Shown here in pieces: positions 1 to 8,547 of a stretch of 29,546 nt of DNA. The notes below the pieces were generated by a model. It ran no database searches, was not told the origin of the DNA, and saw only the letters and a program-made list of their open reading frames with translations. The DNA lies in NCBI GenBank assembly GCA_030628905.1, contig DAOVQB010000032.1, positions 1 to 29,546 of the forward strand, written 5' to 3'. How positions within the stretch are numbered: position 1 is the stretch's first letter; each line of letters starts with the position of its first letter. The translations under genes and the position numbers were made by a program. This stretch comes from DAOVQB01 sp023128935 (GTDB lineage: Bacteria; Eisenbacteria; RBG-16-71-46; CAIMUX01; WJJG01).

Positions 1-960
<960 letters not shown>

Positions 961-982
961 TAAAAAAAACCTCGGAGACCCC

Positions 983-999
983 CCTCTCGCAAGGAGAGG
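983..999 (-). other. Small hairpin in the 16S leader
   Basis: CCTCTC at 983-988 and GAGAGG at 994-999 form a 6-bp stem around a 5-nt loop, about 20 nt upstream of the mature 16S 5' end in the transcribed leader. Leader hairpins in rRNA operons commonly take part in processing. No function is shown here. A run of eight T (minus strand) lies between this hairpin and the mature end. Confidence 0.35.
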
Positions 1000-1141
1000 A
1001 GAGTTTCATTGATCATTCAATGTGGTCCGGCACCGAGGGCACCGAACCGGAACGACTAAGGACTCACAAACCTTCGCAATTCCGTTGTCAAAGACCGATA
1101 TGAGCGCCCGTAGACGCGAATTCACAATTGCGCAGCTATGT

Positions 1142-1171
1142 ACGATACCCTTACCTGCGCTTTGCCGTCAA
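1142..1171 (-). promoter_or_regulatory. Candidate rRNA operon promoter
   Basis: Read on the minus strand, TTGACG (1171-1166) is separated by 18 nt from TATCGT (1147-1142). An A-rich stretch (GAAAAAG) just upstream of the -35 resembles an UP element. Transcription would start about 175 nt before the mature 16S end. A second TTGACA on the same strand at 1091-1086 lacks a convincing -10 box. The prediction is from hexamers only. Confidence 0.4.
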
Positions 1172-1419
1172 GGGCTTTTTCAAGAATCTCCCCGGCAGGG
1201 GATAGGCCCCTTTCAGCAATGAGTGACGAAGTAAACATCGTTCGGCCTGTCGATATCAACAGTTTTTTTTCACAGGCTCTCGATTTTTTTCTGGGTGCTG
1301 TAACTCATAGGTGCAACCCAGGTTGCCCGAGGCCTCCGACCAATCGCGCCCCTCAGAATCTTCGCGCGCATCGCACCCACCTCCGTTACCAGCAGGACCG
1401 GTACCCGCGGTAGTGTGCC

Positions 1420-1448
1420 TTGACTACCCCCCAGGGGTGTGGTGTATA
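1420..1448 (+). promoter_or_regulatory. Candidate promoter overlapping the start of the penicillin-binding protein gene
   Basis: TTGACT at 1420-1425 is followed, after 17 nt, by TGTATA at 1443-1448 (or TATACC two bases later with a longer spacer). The -10 box would lie inside the first codons if translation begins at GTG 1439. Transcription would then begin near 1455, just before GTG 1457. Either this is not the real promoter, or the message is leaderless and starts at GTG 1457. Confidence 0.3.
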
Positions 1449-3577
1449 CCGATTCTGTGAAGTATTTCGCGATATCGCTCTTGCTTGCTTCCCTGGTGCT
1501 GGCGGCTATTCTCTGTGGGCTGCTCCTTGCCCTAGGGCAGAATCTGCCCTCTCCGCAAGGCGTCCGGGACGTCGAGCCCAGCGTCCCCACCCGTATCCTC
1601 GATCGAAATGGGCGTCTCATCGACGAGCTCTATGTCGAGGACCGCGTCCCACTGCGACTCTCCCAGGTACCGGAGTACTTTATCCAGGCCGTGATGGCGG
1701 TCGAGGACCGGAGGTTCTATCAGCATTGGGGCATTGATCCGCTGGGAATCCTGCGCGCAGCCAAGGCCGATCTCCTCAAGGGTTCCACTTCACAGGGAGC
1801 CTCAACGATCACGATGCAGCTGGCCCGCAATATTTTCCTTCATCATCGGCGAACTTGGAACAGGAAGATGAGGGAGGCTATCCTCACGCTGCGCATCGAG
1901 AAGGCCTTCAGCAAGGATGAAATCCTCGAGCTGTATGTCAACAAGATCTATTTCGGCCAGGGGGCCTACGGTGTGGAGTCGGCAGCGCGGCGCTTCTGCG
2001 GTGTGGGGGCGTCTGAGTTGACCCTCAACCAATGCGCCATGATTGCCGGACTGATTGGCAATCCAGCCGCATTCTCTCCCCGCCGCCATCCGGAGACCTC
2101 CCGCTGGCGGCGGAACGTCGTGCTGCGCGCCATGCTGAACACCGGGAGCATCGACGAGGCCACCTATCACAGGGAGCGCGAAGCACCACTCGCTCTGAAG
2201 AACCCTACTCCCACCCACACGAGCGGCGCTTACTTCACGGAGATGATTCGTCGGCAGATTGCGCAGACCTACGGTGCCTCTGAGATCTACCACGCCGGAC
2301 TGACGGTGCACACGACGCTGGATCTGGATCTGCAGGATGCTGCAGAAGAGATCCTGGAATCTCACCTCAGGCTGCTGGAAGAAACGAACGACTACCCTTA
2401 TCTGCACGGGAACGCGGATTCCATGCTGGCTCAGCAGGGGCTTCCACCGGAGGAAACCCTCCCCGCCCCTCTACGCCTGCAGGCGGCACTGGTGGCGCAG
2501 GAACCTGCCACAGGTGCCATCGTGGCACTGATTGGGGGCCGTGATTTTGCAGAGAGCCAGTGGAACAGAGCTGTGCAGGCCCCGCGGCAGTCGGCCTCTG
2601 CTTTCAAGCCATTCATCTACGCCACGGCCATTCGTCAGGGCTATCGGACCACTGATATCCTCTTGGACACGCCTGTTGAGTTTGAGATCCCGGGAGCCCC
2701 TCCGGAGGAAGCCATCTGGAAGCCGACGAACTTCAAGGAAACCTACCACGGTCCTGTCACTCTCCGTTATGCCCTCATGCGTTCGATCAATGTACCCACG
2801 GCCCGTCTGCTCGCCGCCGTGGGAATAAAGCCTGTCATCCAGTTGGCTCGGGAGATGGGAGTGAGGAGCTCATTGCCCCAGGTCCTGTCTCTAGCCACCG
2901 GCACGGGGGAAATCACACTGCTGGAGTTAACCAATGCCTACGCGATCCTTGCCAACCACGGGATTCGCGTCGACTCCTATGCGATTGACCGCGTGATCAA
3001 CCGGCATGGCGGCTTGACCGAAAGGCACAATCCCCATTCAAGACAGGTGCTCGACGAGCAGACCAGCTTCATCGTAACCGACATGCTTCGGTCAGTCCTG
3101 GACGGGGGTACAGGCAAGACGGCGCGCACCAGCTGGGGATTTCACGACCAGGCGGCAGGGAAGACTGGAACCTACGACGACTACACGGATGCCTGGTTCA
3201 TCGGTTACACACCGAACCTCGCCGTGGGTGTTTGGGTCGGCTTCGACTACAAGATCCCGATCGGGGACAAGCACTCTGGAACCGGTGCGATGGCGGCGCT
3301 ACCGATCTGGGCCCGCTTCATGAAAACCGCCGTTGCCAAGACAGGTTCGCGGGAGTTCGAAGTTCCTGAAGGATTGATAATGGCAGAGACATGCATCGAG
3401 TCCGGCCTGCTCGCTACCCCTGACTGCCCAATAACGGTGCAAGATGTCTTCCTGCCTGGGACGGAGCCACGAGAAGCCTGCCGGCTGCATCGCGGCGACC
3501 CCGAACCGGGTGACAGCTTCGAGGATCTGGACCGTCAGCTGCTGCACCGGGACCATTGGCTGCGGCACATGCCATAG
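1439..3577 (+). CDS. mrcA: Class A penicillin-binding protein (PBP1A type), bifunctional peptidoglycan synthase
   Basis: Polymerises lipid II into glycan strands and cross-links the stem peptides; anchored in the inner membrane facing the periplasm. It has 712 residues, close to the family norm. A single N-terminal membrane segment covers about residues 9-32. The GT51 glycosyltransferase domain (about 50-235) carries the catalytic Glu in VEDRRFY (E89) and the QGASTITMQLARN block. The transpeptidase domain has the three expected motifs: SAFK (S387 nucleophile, K390), SIN (449-451) and KTG (575-577). It therefore looks fully active. Between the domains, residues 310-345 form a short charged linker. 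GTG 1439 has a weak AGGGG just upstream; GTG 1457 is an alternative start that removes six residues. The gene is divergent from the rRNA operon and convergent with the next gene. Confidence 0.95.
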   Translation: MVYTDSVKYFAISLLLASLVLAAILCGLLLALGQNLPSPQGVRDVEPSVPTRILDRNGRLIDELYVEDRVPLRLSQVPEYFIQAVMAVEDRRFYQHWGIDPLGILRAAKADLLKGSTSQGASTITMQLARNIFLHHRRTWNRKMREAILTLRIEKAFSKDEILELYVNKIYFGQGAYGVESAARRFCGVGASELTLNQCAMIAGLIGNPAAFSPRRHPETSRWRRNVVLRAMLNTGSIDEATYHREREAPLALKNPTPTHTSGAYFTEMIRRQIAQTYGASEIYHAGLTVHTTLDLDLQDAAEEILESHLRLLEETNDYPYLHGNADSMLAQQGLPPEETLPAPLRLQAALVAQEPATGAIVALIGGRDFAESQWNRAVQAPRQSASAFKPFIYATAIRQGYRTTDILLDTPVEFEIPGAPPEEAIWKPTNFKETYHGPVTLRYALMRSINVPTARLLAAVGIKPVIQLAREMGVRSSLPQVLSLATGTGEITLLELTNAYAILANHGIRVDSYAIDRVINRHGGLTERHNPHSRQVLDEQTSFIVTDMLRSVLDGGTGKTARTSWGFHDQAAGKTGTYDDYTDAWFIGYTPNLAVGVWVGFDYKIPIGDKHSGTGAMAALPIWARFMKTAVAKTGSREFEVPEGLIMAETCIESGLLATPDCPITVQDVFLPGTEPREACRLHRGDPEPGDSFEDLDRQLLHRDHWLRHMP

Positions 3578-3595
3578 AGGTCCGGACGCAGTAGA

Positions 3596-3641
3596 TGGCT
3601 GGCGGGCAATGCGCGTTAGGGCTCGCGCAAGCACTTAGCCA
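3596..3641. terminator. Inverted repeats between convergent genes, possible bidirectional terminator
   Basis: An inner stem TGCGCG/CGCGCA (3610-3615 and 3624-3629, 8-nt loop) sits inside a weak outer stem TGGCT/AGCCA (3596-3600 and 3637-3641). It lies in the 57-nt gap between two converging stop codons. No T-run follows on either strand, so intrinsic termination is uncertain. Confidence 0.3.
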
Positions 3642-5479
3642 GGGCTCCCCACTGGCACGTTCCACGGATCCTCGAAAGTCCCTTGTTTGGTTACGAGCGC
3701 CGCAATCAAGGCTGCCTCCGGTGGCGGCTCCTGACCGATCCGGTACAGGTCATCCTCGCCGTCGACGGGAGCCTCCCCCTTCGCCCCCTGCGGCAAGAAA
3801 AGGGTAACGAGCGCTTCGCCTGGACTTACCCGATCGCCGCGTCTGCGGTGGAAATGTAGGCCCACGCGCTCATCGATCAACTCCTCCATCCGGTGGCGCC
3901 CGCCCCCCAGCTCGGTGCACAACCTGCCCGCTTTCCTGGCATTGATGCTTTGGACAAAGCCCTCGGTCCGGGCCCGGATCACACGCGTGGAGGAAGACAC
4001 CGGCAGCGCATCGGGATGGACTACGACATGGGGGTCACCGCCCTGAGCAGCAATCCATCGCTTACCAAACTCCGCTCCCTCACCGCCACGACGCTTGCGC
4101 TCAAGCAGATCGGCGCCTTCACCCATAGTGCGAGCCCCTCCGGCAAGCGCCACCATCAACCCTCCCAGGCCCAGCGTCAGCTCCCGCAGGTCCGCAGCGA
4201 CTTCCGTGTCTGTGAGCAGACGCATCGCTTCCTGCATCTCCAAAACATTACCGACCGTCTCCCCGATCGGATCGTCCATCCGGGTCAGGAGCGCAACCGC
4301 GGGCAACCCGAGGTCCACGGACACATCAACCAGAACCCGGGCCAGTTCCTCGGCCGCTTGTCTGTCGGGCATAAAGGCTCCGCATCCGAACTTCACATCC
4401 AGCACAAGACCGGTGAGTCCGGCAGCGAGCTTCTTGCTTAGAATGCTACTGACGATCAGCGGCACCGACTCAATCGTTGCCGAAACATCGCGCAGGGCGT
4501 ACATGATTTGGTCAGCCGGCACAAGTTCTCTGGTCTGCCCGGCAATGAAGCCGCCCGGATCCCTGACGAGCTCGTGCAGGCGGGCGATAGGAAGCTCCGT
4601 GGCATAGCCGGGAATTGAATCCAGTTTATCCAATGTCCCGCCCGTGTGACCCAAGCCGCGACCAGAAATCATCGGAACCCGAAGCCCAGCGGCCAGAACG
4701 AGCGGAACCAGCGGAATCGAGACCTTGTCACCCACCCCGCCCGTGGAGTGCTTGTCAATCCTTGCGCCCGGGAGTCCCGAGAGATCCAATCTAGCTCCCG
4801 AGCCCAGCATCGCCTCGGTCAGATCCCGGATCTCACGACGGCTCATGCCCCTCCAGCACACAGCCATCATGAAGGCGCTCATTTGATAGGGATCAACCTC
4901 CCCGCTGACCAGGCCCTGGATGAGCCCATGGATCTCTGCGGTGGTCAGCTCACGGCCATCACGCTTGCGCGCAATGCACGTCCGGTGATCGGTCTTGATC
5001 CTCCCCACGTTGGGAGCCACCGGCGGCAGGAGATCCTGCAGGTGCCACTGCTTGCGCGCTCCCGACGCAGAGATCGAACTGATCTGAAGTTGCGGGACGA
5101 ACTGGCGCAGAACCTCGCGGCAGGCGCCGCAGGGCGCCGTGGGTCTGGCCGTCCGTGTGACTATTACCAATCGTCCGCCGGGTTGCCAACCGCGTGCCAG
5201 CGCACTGAAAAGCGCGACGCGCTCAGCGCAGATGCCCAGGCCGAGAGAAGCGTTTTCAAGATTGCAGCCAACCGCAATCTCTCCTGTCCTGGTTTCAAGG
5301 GCCGCGCCCACGGCGAATCGGGAGTAGGGTGCGTGCGCTCGGCGCAGGGCCCGCCACGCGGACTCCTCCAGCGCCGCTTCCGAGATGGGCGGCCGCTCAG
5401 AAGTCGGTACCTGACTAGCGGCGGCCTGATCCAGGTTTGCTTCGCGACTCAACTCCCCTCCTTCCCCCCGCCAGGCCAC
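3635..5479 (-). CDS. Fused cytidine deaminase - pyrimidine-nucleoside phosphorylase
   Basis: One 614-residue reading frame holds two complete salvage enzymes. Residues about 36-155 are a zinc cytidine deaminase: CAE at 84-86 supplies one zinc Cys and the catalytic Glu, and PCGAC at 116-120 supplies the other two Cys. Residues about 168-614 are a pyrimidine/thymidine phosphorylase with the phosphate-binding KHSTGGVGDK block (243-252), the following GRGLGHTGGTLDKLDSIPG block, and the C-terminal PYNP domain. A linker of about 12 residues joins them. Expected chemistry: (deoxy)cytidine to (deoxy)uridine plus ammonia, then phosphorolysis to uracil and (deoxy)ribose-1-phosphate in the cytosol. The frame opens at GTG 5479, but TTG 5452 follows a strong AAGGAGGGG and may be the real start. 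Both lie upstream of the deaminase fold. Divergent from mazG. Confidence 0.92.
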   Translation of the reverse strand: MAWRGEGGELSREANLDQAAASQVPTSERPPISEAALEESAWRALRRAHAPYSRFAVGAALETRTGEIAVGCNLENASLGLGICAERVALFSALARGWQPGGRLVIVTRTARPTAPCGACREVLRQFVPQLQISSISASGARKQWHLQDLLPPVAPNVGRIKTDHRTCIARKRDGRELTTAEIHGLIQGLVSGEVDPYQMSAFMMAVCWRGMSRREIRDLTEAMLGSGARLDLSGLPGARIDKHSTGGVGDKVSIPLVPLVLAAGLRVPMISGRGLGHTGGTLDKLDSIPGYATELPIARLHELVRDPGGFIAGQTRELVPADQIMYALRDVSATIESVPLIVSSILSKKLAAGLTGLVLDVKFGCGAFMPDRQAAEELARVLVDVSVDLGLPAVALLTRMDDPIGETVGNVLEMQEAMRLLTDTEVAADLRELTLGLGGLMVALAGGARTMGEGADLLERKRRGGEGAEFGKRWIAAQGGDPHVVVHPDALPVSSSTRVIRARTEGFVQSINARKAGRLCTELGGGRHRMEELIDERVGLHFHRRRGDRVSPGEALVTLFLPQGAKGEAPVDGEDDLYRIGQEPPPEAALIAALVTKQGTFEDPWNVPVGSPG

Positions 5480-5546
5480 CCACTCGGCTCACGCTAGATG
5501 CGTAGTTCGGTTGAGTGGCCTTCCGATTACATGGTAGCGTCGCTCC

Positions 5547-6476
5547 ATGGATCTACAAGTCACATACGACTGGGAGGGTTTGCGCCGCGTCTGCCGGATC
5601 CTCCGCGGGCCCGGTGGCTGCAATTGGGATCGCGCCCAAACTCTAGAAACCCTCACTCCCTATGTTCTCGAAGAAACCCACGAGTTCCTTGAAGCAATTG
5701 GAAGGGGAGATGCGGGAGAAATGGCAGAGGAGATGGGCGATCTGCTTTACTTGCTCGTCTTCATGATCACGATTGCAGAAGAGGAATCTCGCTTCGATTT
5801 CGGCGATGTGACCCGGAGTATTATCGACAAGATGATCCGCCGCCATCCGCATGTCTTCGGCACCACTCGCCAAGGGCTAACCCCTGCTGAGGTGAGCGAA
5901 CAGTGGGAATCGATCAAGGACCGGGAAAGGGACAAGCACAGCCGCGGCGGGAAACCAGGCCGCCTGGCCAGTGGCGCTCGGGGCTTGCCGGCACTTCTCG
6001 ACGCCTATCGCGTCCAGGAGAAGGCGGCCAGCTTCGGCTTCGATTGGACGGATGTCAGCAGCGTCCTGCAGAAGCTGGATGAGGAGAGAAAGGAACTGGA
6101 TGAAGCGCTGGCTCGGTGCACCGGCGAAGTCCGGAAGGTCACTGCCCCAGCTGATGTGCCAGCCAGAGCCGCCGATGCCGGCGACAGAGCATCCCCCAGG
6201 GGCCCCAAACAGCATGGAGACGCTCGGGAAGATCTCACCCCGCAGATCACCGATGAGCTGGGAGATCTGCTCTTCACCCTGGTCAATCTCGCCAGGCACC
6301 TCAAGAAGGATCCGGAGCAGATCCTCCGGCAGAGCACACAGAAGTTCCAGCGGCGCTTCTCGCGGATGGAGCAGATCCTCAAGCAGAGCGGCTCAACGTT
6401 GTCGGATGCGGATCTGGACAGGATGGAATCAGCCTGGCAACAAGCCAAGGCGATGGATGATAAGGAAGCCAGCTAG
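5547..6476 (+). CDS. mazG: MazG-type nucleoside triphosphate pyrophosphohydrolase
   Basis: Hydrolyses (d)NTPs to NMP plus pyrophosphate, a nucleotide-pool housekeeping function. It has 309 residues against about 263 in E. coli. Two tandem MazG domains are visible. The first (about 1-120) has EETHEF at 42-47 and the metal-binding EEMGD at 61-65. The second (about 145-285) has ELDEAL at 183-188 and DELGD at 236-240, followed by the NLARHLKKDPE stretch typical of the C-terminal domain. The extra length is mainly an inserted stretch at about 191-233, rich in Ala, Pro, Arg and Gly, between the two metal-binding helices of the second domain. The ATG at 5547 lacks a clear Shine-Dalgarno. Divergent from the fused salvage gene, so both may respond to pyrimidine metabolism; that is inference. 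Confidence 0.93.
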   Translation: MDLQVTYDWEGLRRVCRILRGPGGCNWDRAQTLETLTPYVLEETHEFLEAIGRGDAGEMAEEMGDLLYLLVFMITIAEEESRFDFGDVTRSIIDKMIRRHPHVFGTTRQGLTPAEVSEQWESIKDRERDKHSRGGKPGRLASGARGLPALLDAYRVQEKAASFGFDWTDVSSVLQKLDEERKELDEALARCTGEVRKVTAPADVPARAADAGDRASPRGPKQHGDAREDLTPQITDELGDLLFTLVNLARHLKKDPEQILRQSTQKFQRRFSRMEQILKQSGSTLSDADLDRMESAWQQAKAMDDKEAS

Positions 6477-6538
6477 ACCTAATGCGGCCATTATCCTCAG
6501 GCACAAACCGCTATTGCTCGCGCGCCAGCACGCCGGTT

Positions 6539-7426
6539 TCATCTTGAGCCGAGTTGCCGCCGGGCGTGAAAAACGTATCCGATCATCTTATAGACCAGCC
6601 GAGCCGCGAGGTAGTCGGGAGCCACCAGCCCAGGAATTGGGCTCAGCTCCGTTGCATCGAACCCCACCACATGTCGCTTTTCGGCCACCGCACGAAGCAG
6701 TCGGATCAGCATCCGCCAGGTCAACCCTCCCGGCTCCGGCGTGCCCGTGGACGGCATGACGGACGGATCCAGGCAATCCAGGTCGATGGTCACATAGACC
6801 GGATCGCCCAATACCTTTAGCAAGCGGTCGACTGCGGCTTCACCGTTCGCCTCTACCTCTTGCGCTGTCACCACCCGATCAGGCTCCTCCCAGAGCGATT
6901 CTTCTTCCTCCTGGCTCCAGCTGCGGATACCAACCTGGACACAATCAAACGCCTCTCGCGCACGCGCCATGACTGAGGCATGGCTGTAGGGGCTGCCCTG
7001 GTACGCCTCTCGGAGATCGGCGTGGGCATCGAACTGAAGGATCGTGACCTGTTCCCATGTGTCCTTGAGCGCCTCGAACACCCCAATGGAAACAGAGTGG
7101 TCCCCGCCCAGCACGACGGGGAACTTGCCCGCGCGCAAGAGCGTCCGAACCGCTTCGGCGATTTGGGGAATCATCGCTTGGGGGCCGGACGCAAGCGGCT
7201 CGAGAGGCGCTGAGGTATGGATCCCCACTTCGCTTGCATCCCACCTGAGTTGCTCGTCGAAGAGCTCGATGTTCAGCGAGGCGGTCAGCATCGCCCGGGG
7301 GCCAAATCGTGCCCCCGGTTGGTAGGTCGTGGTCAGGTCGTACGGGACGGGAAGCACCGCCACGGCGGCCCGCTCAAAGGGATCCTGCACTCCCAGAAAC
7401 GACAGCACAGCAGGCAGATCTGACAT
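6539..7426 (-). CDS. speB: Agmatinase (ureohydrolase family)
   Basis: Cleaves agmatine to putrescine and urea using a binuclear Mn centre, the last step of the arginine decarboxylase route to polyamines. From ATG 7426 it has 295 residues, the usual size. Metal ligands are seen in GGDHS (H110), DAHAD (133-137) and DLDCLD (215-220); the STGTPEPGG loop that follows is also conserved. The reading frame opens 14 codons earlier at GTG 7468 with no ribosome-binding site. ATG 7426 follows GGGGAG at a good distance and matches where the family begins. Some members of the family use other guanidino substrates, so agmatine is the likely rather than proven substrate. No arginine decarboxylase gene is in the window. 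Confidence 0.9.
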   Translation of the reverse strand: MSDLPAVLSFLGVQDPFERAAVAVLPVPYDLTTTYQPGARFGPRAMLTASLNIELFDEQLRWDASEVGIHTSAPLEPLASGPQAMIPQIAEAVRTLLRAGKFPVVLGGDHSVSIGVFEALKDTWEQVTILQFDAHADLREAYQGSPYSHASVMARAREAFDCVQVGIRSWSQEEEESLWEEPDRVVTAQEVEANGEAAVDRLLKVLGDPVYVTIDLDCLDPSVMPSTGTPEPGGLTWRMLIRLLRAVAEKRHVVGFDATELSPIPGLVAPDYLAARLVYKMIGYVFHARRQLGSR

Positions 7427-7944
7427 TCTTCCGATTCTCCCCTGCCGATAGAGGTCAATCCCAGCCACTCAGGTCCGTGCAGAGCAGCATTGCCGCCCGC
7501 AGCAGGCGACCGTGAACAGCCCGAAGGATACGATCGACGGAGCCGCCACGCAAATACCATCTGCACCGGAGGTTTAGGCCAGTGGTACCCGCAGAAACGC
7601 CCCGGATACAGGCCCCTCGCAGTGAGCACAGGGCCCTGGACCCCGGGTACAGGGCACAGAATCGGGGCCACAGGATCCTTGATTTCGGGCACCGGGAGAT
7701 GGTAGAATTCTAGGTCTAGTAACTTGATGTACCGGATTGCAAGGCGCATAGCGCCATATCAGAGGATCCCCAGAGCGGGACTTCCGATCAACTCAAGCAG
7801 CCCCAGGACTCGGGGCACGGCAGTAGACTGCGGTGGCAGGACCGGAACGGCGGCGGAATGGATGCCTCTCGGCCGGATCCGGAGCAGGTGCCCCTTCAAC
7901 AGGACATTCCAGGACTCAAGAGAATCGACCAGGGAGGCGTTGTC
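7427..7944. other. Intergenic region between agmatinase and the 3D-domain gene
   Basis: About 500 nt between divergently transcribed genes, with no convincing reading frame. The 7560-7690 part repeats short GC-rich words such as CCGGATACAGG, CCGGGTACAGG and GGGCAC, without a clean unit. A plus-strand promoter candidate (7679-7708) would give the following gene a leader of about 230 nt. That leader contains small hairpins, for example GGCGC/GCGCC near 7743-7755 and GCCCC/GGGGC near 7800-7818. I do not recognise a known riboswitch. Confidence 0.5.
7679..7708 (+). promoter_or_regulatory. Candidate promoter for the 3D-domain gene
   Basis: TTGATT (7679-7684) and TAGAAT (7703-7708) are separated by 18 nt, in the only relatively AT-rich patch of this intergenic region. 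The start of transcription would be near 7715, leaving a long leader before ATG 7945. Confidence 0.4.
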
Positions 7945-8547
7945 ATGACGCAACTGCCTGCAAGGCTGTTTTACATCCCTCTGCTGATTGCCCTGGGGAC
8001 AGGAATGCTTGCGCTGCAGTCCGGACGCGAACCAGGGTCCGGGACCTCCCTGCCCGCCGTCCAGGAACCCATGTCCCAGTCGAGCCACCGCAGCGCCGGT
8101 CCGGTCGCGGATCCGGGATCCTGGCCGGTCATACTTCCAACCTCCGAAGGCGATACGCTCACCTTTCGGGCCATTGTCGTTACCGGATATACCAGCTGTC
8201 CCCGCGAGACAGACTCAACACCATTTCTGACCGCGTCGATGACCCGCGTGCGACCCGGGTGCCTTGCCTTGTCCAGGGATCTCCTGCGAACCTTCACAAA
8301 GGATGCACCCTTTGACTTTGGGGATTGCGTCGTCCTCCCGGGCGTCGGGATCTTCATCGTAGAGGACACGATGAACCGGCGTTGGAAGAAACGCGCGGAT
8401 ATCTGGTTCCGGAGCAAGCGCGAGGCGCGCAGGTGGGGTCGACGCAAGGCCTGGATGGCACGCCTTCCTCGCCCCATGGAAGAAGGAAACGAGCTATTTG
8501 CCCTCGGACCGAGGACGGACGGACGCCCCTGGGCCCTCAGCGATTAG
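7945..8547 (+). CDS. 3D-domain (double-psi beta-barrel) envelope protein
   Basis: A 200-residue protein with an N-terminal hydrophobic segment (about 7-25, signal peptide or anchor). A Ser/Pro/Gly-rich spacer follows, then a 3D domain (about 75-160). That fold is shared with the C-terminal part of lytic transglycosylase MltA and with RpfB/YocH-type cell-wall proteins. The three hallmark aspartates can be placed: D90 in ETDSTP, D127 in FDFGD, and D141/D152 in VEDTMNRR and RADIWF. A role in peptidoglycan remodelling is likely. No second catalytic domain is present, so enzymatic activity is unproven. ATG 7945 is chosen because AGGGAGG lies 7 nt upstream; an in-frame ATG at 7858 has no such site and precedes the signal. 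The last 54 nt overlap the convergent rsgA. Confidence 0.8.
   Translation: MTQLPARLFYIPLLIALGTGMLALQSGREPGSGTSLPAVQEPMSQSSHRSAGPVADPGSWPVILPTSEGDTLTFRAIVVTGYTSCPRETDSTPFLTASMTRVRPGCLALSRDLLRTFTKDAPFDFGDCVVLPGVGIFIVEDTMNRRWKKRADIWFRSKREARRWGRRKAWMARLPRPMEEGNELFALGPRTDGRPWALSD

Noticed and set aside
4646..5497. Long plus-strand reading frame of 283 codons
   Set aside because: It is antisense to the fused deaminase-phosphorylase, has a composition rich in Arg, Pro and Gln, and shows no family similarity. Shadow of a GC-rich gene.
7560..7690. Short GC-rich repeated words, considered as a CRISPR or REP-like array
   Set aside because: No constant repeat length, no regular spacer, and no cas genes nearby.
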